Below are positions 1-6,650 of a stretch of 6,650 bases of DNA, in pieces. The translations under genes were made by a program, and so were the position numbers. Source of the DNA: Gammaproteobacteria bacterium (lineage in GTDB: Bacteria > Pseudomonadota > Gammaproteobacteria > Chromatiales > Chromatiaceae); the NCBI GenBank assembly GCA_030621975.1, contig JAUXGQ010000087.1:1-6650 (forward strand), read 5' to 3'. The notes below the pieces were generated by a model. The model did not search any database. It saw nothing but the letters and a program-made list of their open reading frames with translations, and was not told the origin of the DNA. The stretch's first letter is position 1. Each line of letters opens with the position of its first letter.

Positions 1-3000
1 TACGATCCGACTTGAGCCAGTGGATCAAACCGCCGGCGGGTGCGGACCCGAACGTGAAGCCGGATGTGGCGGAGGAGGACACCTGCTACTGGAATGTTGA
101 AACCAACAGGCTTTACGCCATTGCGCCCAGGACCACCGTGATTACGTGGTACGCCGACGAAAACCGTGAAAGCCCCATTCCCGTGGTGGCCTATGTGACC
201 TACCCCGACAAGGATAATCACCCTGACGATCCGGATACCCGGATTCATATAGCCGACACCATGCCGGTGGATCTGCTCCCCGCAGGGACTGCCTTTGACC
301 TGGTGGAGATCATGTATGCCGGCAATGATGCGACAACCTCTTCGAACAGGTTCACTGCCGGCACGGAAGGATGGGCGGTCCTTATGTATCGGGACCAGCA
401 GGCGGCCGATCCGGACGAGAAGGAAAAGTTCGATGTGGTCCGGACCTATGTCTGGGATCACGAAAAGGACCCCGACACGCCCTCTGATCCGATCCTGAAT
501 CCCGACTTTCCCATTGAATCATCCTGGGACATTAGCGAGGAGATCACGGATAATGATCACAATTCCGACTGCGGCAATGGTTACGTCTTTTTGGAGGGCG
601 CCCATTACGACGGCTATGGGGAAAGCAAGGCCTACGACCGTGAGACCCGCCAGGGGCCCATTTTTGCGGTCAACGAGGACTTCACCGGCCCGATCGTGGA
701 CGCAGAAAATGATCCAAAAGATGACCTTATCGTCGTCTGGTACAAGAAGAGCACCACCTCAAAAGTCTGCTGGCCGTCGAAACCGGTACGGTACGACGCC
801 CAGTGGCCGAATGATGCACAAAAGATCATCATCGCAAGCGGCTTGGGGTCGGGACCGCTCGTCCCCTCCTTCTATGGCTCGGTGGAAAACATGCTTATCT
901 ACAACCAGCCGGACAGGAGCCGGCCCGGCTACAATGCTAACGAGGAGCACGCCGCCTTCTTCACACCCCCCTGGTCCGAATACCCTGTCATTTTCCCGCT
1001 CCGCACTGATTTGAACAACCCCGCGGACAACGAAACGTCTTATCAGCACGATGACCGGTCAAAGCCGTATGTGCTCCTGAAATACCAGGACCCGGATACG
1101 GATGCGTGGGCGTTTGAGGTCTTTGAGGTCGTGGCCCGATCGGGTCGCTACATGGTTCAGACAGGCCAGGTGGCTGCCGACGATGGCAGCGATTTACGAT
1201 ACTACATTGACGGAACGGGGGTATTGACTCTCCTTTCCGGGGTCCTTCCTGAAGACAGCTATTACCTGAACGAACAGGGGCTGCTGGTGAAACACGGTGA
1301 GACAGGACAGGCATGGTACAACCTGGTCAGCGGTTCTATTGAGTCTGTGGCTGAAGCAGCTGTTATGACCTACTATATCGATGACATCGGTGCGTTGGTC
1401 GAACACGGGCTTCTTTCGAGCGAGCCCGGCCCTCCGCCTGCACCGAGCTACTATCTGGACGTACACGGCGTGATCGTGGAAAGCAACACCTACTACCGCT
1501 TCCACTATGCCGGAACCGCAGGGCAGGAGATAAACCCGCCCTATCCGCTCAACCAGCTCACTTTTGGCCCTTGCCCGGAGTCCTACACGAGCACACCAGC
1601 GTCCGTTCTTCAGGACAAGGACAACAAGTTCTTTGCCAAGAACGGCGGGTTCAACGGCGAGCCGACCCAGGACGTCAAAGTCAATTACTTCTACCGGCTG
1701 CAACCGGGCTTCTTTTACGACCTGGACGACAACGGCGTTGCGGATGAAACGGTTGGCACCTGTGTCGCCTGGCTGGAAGGCCTTGACGGCACCTTTGAGG
1801 GAGAGCCCGCAAATACCACCTATGCCATCAACTGGCCGGACCCGGTGCCGATCCTTTTCGTTGGCGAAACCCTTGCGGACGCAAAAACACAGGAAGGCGA
1901 GACCGTCGGGCTTCCGAACGTGGCGGACCAGTGCATCGTGGATGTGCTCTTTGACCAATCCGTGGCGGAGACCGGCGGACCGGATGATCCAGATGCAAAA
2001 CCGGCGGCAAACCTTATTGACCCGCTGAAAGAATATTCAACGGCGTACCCGTTGACAAATCCGGAGAGCGAGTTGCCTACAAGCCTGAAGCCGAAGTTTT
2101 CTCTCGGCAGTCAGCGGTTTGTTTTCGATGCCCTGCCATATCACCTCAAGACACGGCTGACCTATGATCCGTACTCGGGCGACGGGGGGGAGCTCAAGCT
2201 CAGGGGAACATACACGACCGGCACCGGTGAGCCCCTTTTGCTGCTCAATGCGCTGACTGTGCGGGATATTGAAGCGATCACAGACGTTCTCAAAGCGGAT
2301 GATGACACAATAGACGGGGACGAACAAACCTTCCAGGGAATGGTGGCCGAGCTCAAACTGCAGGGCGACGCGGGGCTGGCATATCCGTCTGGCGAAGGCT
2401 ATCCCGTGCTCCAGGATGCCGAGATGAAGGCACTGACTGCTGGAGATGCTCAGGGGCTCGGTTTCGTGACCCTGGCGTTCAACAACCATGAGGATTGCCC
2501 TGCACCCACTGTTCTCAGCGTGATCAAGGTCGGCTGTCCGCTCTACCGCGGCGAAATCAAGGCCATCGAGTCCGACAATGCCTTTGAAGAGCGGGTAACG
2601 CTTCGCCACAATGGCGACTTCGGAGGAAAATCGGACGAGAAGTGGTTCCAATGGATGTACCTGGATGCTGATTTTTCCGGCATTCCGGAAGGTCCGGGGG
2701 ATGGATACAACTGGCAGTCTTATGACAACATCATTCCTGACGAACTTGAGGAGGGACGGTGTGGGGATCTTGCAGGGCTCGAGTGTGAAGACCCCGATGA
2801 AATGCTCTACCGGGGTGCGGTTGACATTACCGTTGTTGGCTCCGGTCAGCAGCTCCTTTCGGATAAGTGGTTTTCCGTCCGTTACCACGGCGACGGCATA
2901 TGTGCCGATACAATGAGCGAGTGGACAAAGCCCCAGCTCTATGAAGGCTGGATCAAGCGGGTGATGAAAAAGATCAACCTGTTCGATCAGAAGGTAAAGG

Positions 3001-6000
3001 ACTTCCACGAGAGCGACGTGAACACACTCGCCAGCATGATCAGCCTGGCAGGCACCAGATACGAAGGAGAAGTTGCTCTGAGCGATGATCCGGAGTACCT
3101 CCAGAACCTGGGTATCATCGAGGTCTACGAAACGCTGTTGGAAAGAGGAAAAGACCTGAGCATAGAGGGTACGCTACCGATTGATGACCCGGACCTCAAC
3201 AAGGCGATTCTTTTTGCCGCCAACCGCCTCGCCGACCTTAGCATGCTGCTCGGCAACGAGGCCTATGCGGACGCCACAGATCCCACCATCGGGTTCTCCA
3301 CCGAGGACGGGCAGTACGGTACCGAGGCGCCGTCCATCTTCTGCTTCATGAACCAGGTAGACTCCCTGCTGGAAGAGGAGCTTGTGCTGCTGCGGGGCCG
3401 GGGCGACGAGGGTGCAAGACCGTTCTACAACCGCTTCATCTGGAACTTCACCCTGGGCGGCGGCGAAGTGGCTTACAAGGAGAGCTACAACATCACGGAC
3501 CAGGAAACGGATCAGGACGGTGATGGCGTCCCGGATGCACCGGACGGTTTCATTGACGAAAAGGATGCCATGGTCCTGTATCCCCAGGGTCACGGCGATG
3601 CCTGGGGCCATTATCTGACGGGAATCAAGTATTACTACGACCTGCTCAAAAACGAGCACTTTACCTGGATCCCGCAGACCGAGGCCATCCTGGTCGATCA
3701 AACCCCGGTTGAGGTGGACTACAGGGACGAGCGCAGGTTTGCCGTGGCTGCAGCGGCCAGGGCGAAGACAGGGGCTGAGATCGTGAACCTGACGTACCGT
3801 CAATCTTATGTCGAGGATCCCGAAGAACAGTGGCAGGGTTACAAAGACGTTGATCCTGTCAGGGCCTGGGGCGTTGACGGCTGGTCGAGGCGGGCCGGGC
3901 AGGGCGCGCTATTCGACTGGGTGGTCGGAAATGCACTGCTGCCGCCGGAAAGTACAGCAGGACCGCCGGTTTTAGAAACGCAATATGCCGAAGACGGGCA
4001 AGTGGTATTTCAACTCGAGGATCTATTGTATACCACCGGGACGAATTATTTAGAGGTCTTTGTAAATGATGTGCAGCAAGAATTCAATACGGATTATACG
4101 GTATCGTCTCATCCGGACACATATAAAACCATTGTAACTTTTCATGAAGGTCTGAATGCCGGGGATGAAGTGGTCTTCAAGCTCTATATGTTAGTCGAAG
4201 GTATTCAAAAAGTCGACCGCACCACGATTGTCGAACTCCGGGAGGTGGCCAGCCGGTACGCTGCTGTTCAGGCGGAAGTGGACCAGGCCGACGTGGGCCT
4301 GAACCCGCTCGGCGTCGCAAAAGGCGCTGTGCCCTTTGACATCGATCCGGGCGGAATCGCGAACGGCCAGACCCATTTCGAGCAGATCTACGACAGGGCC
4401 GTGCAGGCCATGAACAATGCCATCGCGGTCTTCAACCACGCCAACCAGAGCACCATGCTTCTCCGCCGTCAGCAGGACACCCTGGCCGATTTCAAGCGGA
4501 ACATCGAGAACACCGAGGCGGACTACAACAACAGGCTGATCGAGGTATTCGGCTACCCCTACCCGGATGATTGCGGTCCGGCAAAGACCTATCCGACGGA
4601 TCATTGCCAGACAGGCCCCGACCTGTATCACTATATGTATGTGGATCCTTCCGAGTTGATGGGCGTGGAGGCACCCAAGGCCCACGAGTGGGTTCAGGAG
4701 TTCAGGGATATCCAACCGGATGCATCCGGCGCGCTCACGGAATCTGTAAAAGAGGTGTCCTTCCACGTGGCCACGGACAGCCGCTTCGGCCTGATCAAGC
4801 CGCCTGAGTGGCAGGGCAGGAGGAAGGCCCCCGGGGAAATCCAGCTGGCCCGTTCCGACCTGTTGCAGGCCCGTGGTCGGTTTGAGAAAGCCCTGGTCGA
4901 GTATGACAATCTGCTTTTTCACATCGAAAAGCAGGCTGACCTGATTGCGCTTCATCACGGGCTTAACGCGGAGGAAATATTTATCCTGAACAGGGATAAG
5001 GGCACACAGCAGGACCTCAATTCTGCGATCAGGAATTCCAGAGTCAGACAGCTCCTGTATCGAACTATCGGCACGAATGCGGTGATTCTTTCCAATGCCC
5101 TTGCGGAAGCCTGGCCAAAGGTTACCGGCTTTATTGCCGGCTTTTCGGGCGGCGTAATATGTGACATGACCTCCGCCATCAGATCCGGCATAAAAATCGC
5201 CGGTCAGGTAACGGAGAAGGTAATGAGCGGCATGGCTGATTTGCAGTCACTGGCCGAGTTGGATCACCAGCAGGCCAAGGAGATGGTTTCTGCACAGACC
5301 AACATTGAACTGACCGCCCTTCGTGGGGGATTTGCCGTAGAGCAGGAGCTGCTTCAACTCCAGAACCTTATCAACACCGAGGCGACCCTGCGCCTGGAGA
5401 TATACAATCTTGCCGAAAGCATGCAGCAGTCTGCCGGGCGGTACCTGGCCGCCCTGGCAAGGGGCGATCGTCTGCTCCGGGACAGGCTGCGCTTCCGCAG
5501 GCAGACGGCGGCCCAGATCCAGGACTACCGCTACAAGGACATGACGTTCAGGATTTTCCGCAACGACGCGCTGCAGAAGTACCGGGCCCAGTTCGATATG
5601 GCCGCCAGGTATGTCTATCTCGCGGCCAAAGCCTATGATTATGAAACCACCCTGCTGGATTACGACACCATGGCCGGGCAGGCGTTCCTCACGGACATCG
5701 TCAGCCAGCGGACGATCGGTATGATCGAGGGCGGGTTGCCGATCACCGGAACCGGTCTGGCCGATCCCATGAAGCGCATGTGGCAGAACTTCCAGGTGCT
5801 GAAACCCCAGCTCGGCTTCAACAACCCGCAGGTGGAGACCAACCGGTTTTCCCTGCGCCGCGAGCTCTTCCGCATTAAGACGGACGAAGGCTCCAATGAC
5901 ACCTGGCGGCAGGTCCTGGAGGCGCACAGGATGGACGATCTGTGGGATGTTCCGGAATTCCGCCGCTACTGCCGGCCCTTTGCCCCTGAAGGCATTCCGC

Positions 6001-6632
6001 AGCCGGGGGTTGTAATACCCTTTTCCACCACCGTAACATCGGGTCTCAATTTCTTTGAATGGCCTCTTGGAGGCCGCGACTCATACTATTCCGCGACGAA
6101 CTTTGCCACCAAGGTACGTTCCGTGGGTGTGTGGTTCAGCAACTACAACAGTACGCAGCTGGCGCAGACGCCGCGGATTTATCTTGTACCGGTGGGTGAG
6201 GACGTGCTGCGGACACCGTCCTATTACACCAAGGACATCCGCAGCTGGCAGGTGGTGGACCAGAAGCTGCCGGTGCCGTTTCCGATTGTGGAGACCGAGC
6301 TCGAGAACAACCCGGGCTGGATACCGACGGTGGACACGATCTTTGACGAAATGTTCCAGATCCGGCGGCATTCCGACTTCAGGGCCTATCACGACAGCGG
6401 ATATGTAAACGAGTCCGAGATGACCTTTGACAGCCGCCTGGTGGGCAGATCGGTTTGGAATACGAGATGGCTCCTGATCATTCCGGGTCAAAACCTGCTC
6501 TATGATCCGGACGAAGGGCTTGATCGGTTCATACACGGCCCCGAGGTTATTGGAGGCACTGGAGAACGAACGGGCAATGGTGTCTTCGACATCAAGCTGT
6601 TTTTTCATACATATGCGTATTCAGGAAACTGA
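1..6632 (+). CDS. giant multidomain protein, 5'-partial; Tc-toxin-A-like C-terminal region (tentative)
   Basis: A single frame covers the window and ends in TGA at 6630-6632. Codons begin at position 3, and R-S-D precede the TTG at 12. With no stop, ATG or purine-rich ribosome binding site upstream, I treat the left end as truncated. At least 2206 residues are present (numbered from the TTG at 12). I do not recognise a named family for the whole. No catalytic motif, transmembrane helix, signal peptide or cell-wall anchor is visible, although the N-terminus is missing. The order is: acidic beta-rich segment (1-370); aromatic YY repeats (379-492); beta-rich globular part with an acidic DLDDNGVAD loop (570-578); helical part with a calcium loop (1167-1178) and HGDAWGH (1194-1200); phage-fibre-like module (1321-1395); long helices with a hydrophobic break (1609-1882); terminal beta domain (2002-2206). 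The C-terminal order recalls Tc toxin A subunits. That function is inference only. The reading frame is secure; the function is not. Confidence 0.93.
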   Translation, partial: RSDLSQWIKPPAGADPNVKPDVAEEDTCYWNVETNRLYAIAPRTTVITWYADENRESPIPVVAYVTYPDKDNHPDDPDTRIHIADTMPVDLLPAGTAFDLVEIMYAGNDATTSSNRFTAGTEGWAVLMYRDQQAADPDEKEKFDVVRTYVWDHEKDPDTPSDPILNPDFPIESSWDISEEITDNDHNSDCGNGYVFLEGAHYDGYGESKAYDRETRQGPIFAVNEDFTGPIVDAENDPKDDLIVVWYKKSTTSKVCWPSKPVRYDAQWPNDAQKIIIASGLGSGPLVPSFYGSVENMLIYNQPDRSRPGYNANEEHAAFFTPPWSEYPVIFPLRTDLNNPADNETSYQHDDRSKPYVLLKYQDPDTDAWAFEVFEVVARSGRYMVQTGQVAADDGSDLRYYIDGTGVLTLLSGVLPEDSYYLNEQGLLVKHGETGQAWYNLVSGSIESVAEAAVMTYYIDDIGALVEHGLLSSEPGPPPAPSYYLDVHGVIVESNTYYRFHYAGTAGQEINPPYPLNQLTFGPCPESYTSTPASVLQDKDNKFFAKNGGFNGEPTQDVKVNYFYRLQPGFFYDLDDNGVADETVGTCVAWLEGLDGTFEGEPANTTYAINWPDPVPILFVGETLADAKTQEGETVGLPNVADQCIVDVLFDQSVAETGGPDDPDAKPAANLIDPLKEYSTAYPLTNPESELPTSLKPKFSLGSQRFVFDALPYHLKTRLTYDPYSGDGGELKLRGTYTTGTGEPLLLLNALTVRDIEAITDVLKADDDTIDGDEQTFQGMVAELKLQGDAGLAYPSGEGYPVLQDAEMKALTAGDAQGLGFVTLAFNNHEDCPAPTVLSVIKVGCPLYRGEIKAIESDNAFEERVTLRHNGDFGGKSDEKWFQWMYLDADFSGIPEGPGDGYNWQSYDNIIPDELEEGRCGDLAGLECEDPDEMLYRGAVDITVVGSGQQLLSDKWFSVRYHGDGICADTMSEWTKPQLYEGWIKRVMKKINLFDQKVKDFHESDVNTLASMISLAGTRYEGEVALSDDPEYLQNLGIIEVYETLLERGKDLSIEGTLPIDDPDLNKAILFAANRLADLSMLLGNEAYADATDPTIGFSTEDGQYGTEAPSIFCFMNQVDSLLEEELVLLRGRGDEGARPFYNRFIWNFTLGGGEVAYKESYNITDQETDQDGDGVPDAPDGFIDEKDAMVLYPQGHGDAWGHYLTGIKYYYDLLKNEHFTWIPQTEAILVDQTPVEVDYRDERRFAVAAAARAKTGAEIVNLTYRQSYVEDPEEQWQGYKDVDPVRAWGVDGWSRRAGQGALFDWVVGNALLPPESTAGPPVLETQYAEDGQVVFQLEDLLYTTGTNYLEVFVNDVQQEFNTDYTVSSHPDTYKTIVTFHEGLNAGDEVVFKLYMLVEGIQKVDRTTIVELREVASRYAAVQAEVDQADVGLNPLGVAKGAVPFDIDPGGIANGQTHFEQIYDRAVQAMNNAIAVFNHANQSTMLLRRQQDTLADFKRNIENTEADYNNRLIEVFGYPYPDDCGPAKTYPTDHCQTGPDLYHYMYVDPSELMGVEAPKAHEWVQEFRDIQPDASGALTESVKEVSFHVATDSRFGLIKPPEWQGRRKAPGEIQLARSDLLQARGRFEKALVEYDNLLFHIEKQADLIALHHGLNAEEIFILNRDKGTQQDLNSAIRNSRVRQLLYRTIGTNAVILSNALAEAWPKVTGFIAGFSGGVICDMTSAIRSGIKIAGQVTEKVMSGMADLQSLAELDHQQAKEMVSAQTNIELTALRGGFAVEQELLQLQNLINTEATLRLEIYNLAESMQQSAGRYLAALARGDRLLRDRLRFRRQTAAQIQDYRYKDMTFRIFRNDALQKYRAQFDMAARYVYLAAKAYDYETTLLDYDTMAGQAFLTDIVSQRTIGMIEGGLPITGTGLADPMKRMWQNFQVLKPQLGFNNPQVETNRFSLRRELFRIKTDEGSNDTWRQVLEAHRMDDLWDVPEFRRYCRPFAPEGIPQPGVVIPFSTTVTSGLNFFEWPLGGRDSYYSATNFATKVRSVGVWFSNYNSTQLAQTPRIYLVPVGEDVLRTPSYYTKDIRSWQVVDQKLPVPFPIVETELENNPGWIPTVDTIFDEMFQIRRHSDFRAYHDSGYVNESEMTFDSRLVGRSVWNTRWLLIIPGQNLLYDPDEGLDRFIHGPEVIGGTGERTGNGVFDIKLFFHTYAYSGN
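1146..1487 (+). repeat. degenerate aromatic YY-[IL]-[DN]-x-x-G protein repeats
   Basis: Four clear copies occur at residues 397 (YYIDGTGVLTLLSG), 417 (YYLNEQGLLVKHG), 454 (YYIDDIGALVEHG) and 480 (YYLDVHGVIVESN). Two weaker ones can be placed at 379 (RYMVQTGQVAAD) and 435 (WYNLVSGSIESV). The starts are 18, 20, 18, 19 and 26 residues apart; the last gap is stretched by a PGPPPAP linker (1425-1445). The consensus, an aromatic pair then I/L, D/N, two residues, G, a hydrophobic pair and often a final G, resembles the roughly 20-residue choline- or glucan-binding repeats of Gram-positive surface proteins (YYLNxxGxMxTG). It lacks their conserved GW start, so carbohydrate binding is only a suggestion. 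The DNA copies have diverged and are not tandem DNA repeats. G+C over 1201-1440 is about 55 percent, close to the flanks. Confidence 0.6.
1719..1745 (+). other. acidic DxDxNGxxD loop, possible calcium site
   Basis: Residues 570-578 read DLDDNGVAD, directly after the aromatic stretch QPGFFY. The spacing D570, D572, N574, G575, D578 fits the first half of an EF-hand- or thrombospondin-3-type calcium loop. Only one such unit is here, and no helix with an acidic position 12 is clear, so it may be a structural turn. Confidence 0.35.
3510..3566 (+). other. calcium-binding loop, thrombospondin-3/EF-hand-like
   Basis: Residues 1167-1178 read DQDGDGVPDAPD: Asp at loop positions 1, 3, 5, 9 and 12, with Gly at 6. 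This matches the DxDGDGxxDxxD pattern of thrombospondin type 3 repeats and of EF-hand or dockerin loops. GFIDEKDA follows, as in the second half of a dockerin-like unit. A single site fits calcium-dependent stabilisation of an extracellular protein better than cohesin binding, which normally needs two paired loops. Calcium binding is inferred from the motif. Confidence 0.6.
3972..4196 (+). other. phage tail-fibre-like beta-sandwich module inserted in the protein
   Basis: Residues 1321-1395 contain, in order, DGQVVFQL, LEVFVNDVQQ, TDYTV and VTFHEGLNAGDEVVFKL. This matches the common small beta domain of phage tail fibres and other virion proteins, typically GQTxFxL ... LxVFVNGVxQ ... DYTV ... 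VTFxxGLxAGDxVxxxxY. The DNA differs from its surroundings: by hand count 4021-4200 is 71/180 G+C (39 percent), against 78/120 (65 percent) for 3841-3960 and 41/60 for 4261-4320. The stretch uses AT-ending codons and three TTA leucines (3972, 4050, 4191), which are scarce in the rest of the gene. The insert is in frame and sits between two helical regions, following a PPESTAGPP linker. I infer recent acquisition from a phage or similar source, possibly as a binding or trimerisation module. Confidence 0.62.
4836..5657 (+). other. long amphipathic helical region resembling Tc toxin A pore-forming domain
   Basis: Residues 1609-1882 are rich in Leu, Ala, Gln, Glu and Arg, with heptad-like spacing and very few prolines. 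Two long helical arms flank a Gly-rich hydrophobic break at 1704-1731. The segment from 1849, FRNDALQKYRAQFDMAARY, continues to LAAKAYDYETTL. In TcA proteins such as TcdA the corresponding element, from memory, reads FSNQALYNWLRG... and ends LMAEQAYRWEL. The match in order and in the F-x-N-x-A-L and Y-x-x-E positions is suggestive, but only a profile search can establish homology. In TcA this part forms the alpha-helical channel of a pentamer. Confidence 0.45.
6015..6629 (+). other. C-terminal beta-rich domain
   Basis: Residues 2002-2206 alternate hydrophobic and polar residues, as beta strands do: IPFSTTV, KVRSVGVWFSNY, PRIYLVPVG, TRWLLIIPGQNLL and finally VFDIKLFFHTYAYSGN. The order of an initial F...G..F block, an R-x-V/I-K/G-V strand set, a late W-x-L-x-I-P strand and a final D-I-x-L-x-x-x-x-Y strand parallels the C-terminal beta domain of TcA subunits, which ends in a strand like DIILHIRYT. 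In TcA that end contacts the TcB-TcC cocoon. No anchor motif follows. Confidence 0.45.
6623..6627 (+). promoter_or_regulatory. ribosome binding site for the downstream gene
   Basis: AGGAA lies six bases before the ATG at 6634, inside the last codons of the giant gene. The spacing is normal for a bacterial Shine-Dalgarno site. Its position implies that ribosomes finishing the upstream gene could restart here. Confidence 0.5.
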
Positions 6633-6633
6633 T

Positions 6634-6650
6634 ATGGATAGAGGGGTTGA
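6634..6650 (+). CDS. start of a downstream gene, 3'-partial, product unknown
   Basis: ATG at 6634 opens a frame M-D-R-G-V that runs off the window. It begins one base after the TGA of the giant gene (TGATATG) and has an AGGAA site at good spacing. This arrangement is typical of translationally coupled genes in one operon. Only five codons and two bases are visible, so the product cannot be judged, and a stop soon after the edge cannot be excluded. Confidence 0.4.

Noticed and set aside
12..14. TTG as the true start codon
   Set aside because: The frame is open to the left edge, there is no ribosome binding site in the 11 bases before it, and the sequence from it begins in what looks like the middle of a folded domain without a signal peptide.
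1194..1958. 254-codon open frame on the minus strand (also 2037-3008 and 4191-4958)
   Set aside because: These frames lie wholly antisense to the giant gene, encode Arg/Val/Leu-rich proteins with no recognisable domain, and are expected shadows of a G+C-biased coding strand.
2184..2190. Run of seven G as a frameshift or slippage site
   Set aside because: The main frame continues smoothly through it (GDGGELKLRG) and neither shifted frame gives a convincing extension, so nothing supports programmed or accidental slippage.
3510..3566. Dockerin domain for a cellulosome
   Set aside because: Only one calcium loop is present and the paired second repeat with its helix is missing; the DGDGVPD form is closer to thrombospondin type 3 repeats.
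3963..4200. Insertion sequence or transposon behind the AT-rich patch
   Set aside because: The segment encodes a coherent beta domain in frame. I see no terminal inverted repeats, target duplication or transposase sequence.

Overview
The window is almost entirely one reading frame: the 3' part of a very large protein gene on the + strand. It is open from the first base to a TGA at 6630-6632. No in-frame stop precedes the first possible start (a TTG at 12), and no ribosome binding site lies before it, so the true N-terminus is upstream. At least 2206 residues are visible. Spot counts put G+C mostly between the mid-50s and mid-60s percent. The dense coding and the coupled downstream start are bacterial. 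Nothing identifies the organism; an environmental proteobacterium or a similar large-genome lineage is only a guess.

Layout (residues counted from the TTG at 12). About 1-370: acidic, beta-rich, no recognised domain. 379-492: short aromatic repeats with the core YY-I/L-D/N-x-x-G, at about 18-26 residue spacing. About 493-980: further beta-rich globular sequence containing a DLDDNGVAD acidic loop. About 980-1310: a mainly helical region with a thrombospondin-3/EF-hand-like calcium loop (1167-1178), followed at once by an HGDAWGH motif. 1321-1395: a small module resembling the beta-sandwich repeats of phage tail fibres, in DNA that is much more AT-rich than its flanks. 1396-1600: helical, then a Gly/Pro/Tyr-rich link. 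About 1609-1882: long amphipathic helices interrupted by a Gly-rich hydrophobic stretch (1704-1731). 2002-2206: a terminal beta-rich domain.

The last 600 residues follow the same order of elements as the C-terminal pore-forming half of Tc (toxin complex) A subunits: long helices, a hydrophobic break, an FxNxAL...YR helix with an aromatic YxxE end, a WxxxxxxL helix, then a terminal beta domain. This is read from remembered sequence patterns and not from an alignment, so distant homology is a hypothesis. The protein is best called a giant multidomain protein of unknown function, possibly a secreted or cell-surface-acting toxin-like particle that has acquired accessory modules (the YY repeats and the phage-fibre-like insert).

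One base after the stop there is an ATG (6634) with an AGGAA ribosome binding site inside the end of the big gene. A second gene, probably co-transcribed and translationally coupled, therefore starts at the right edge.
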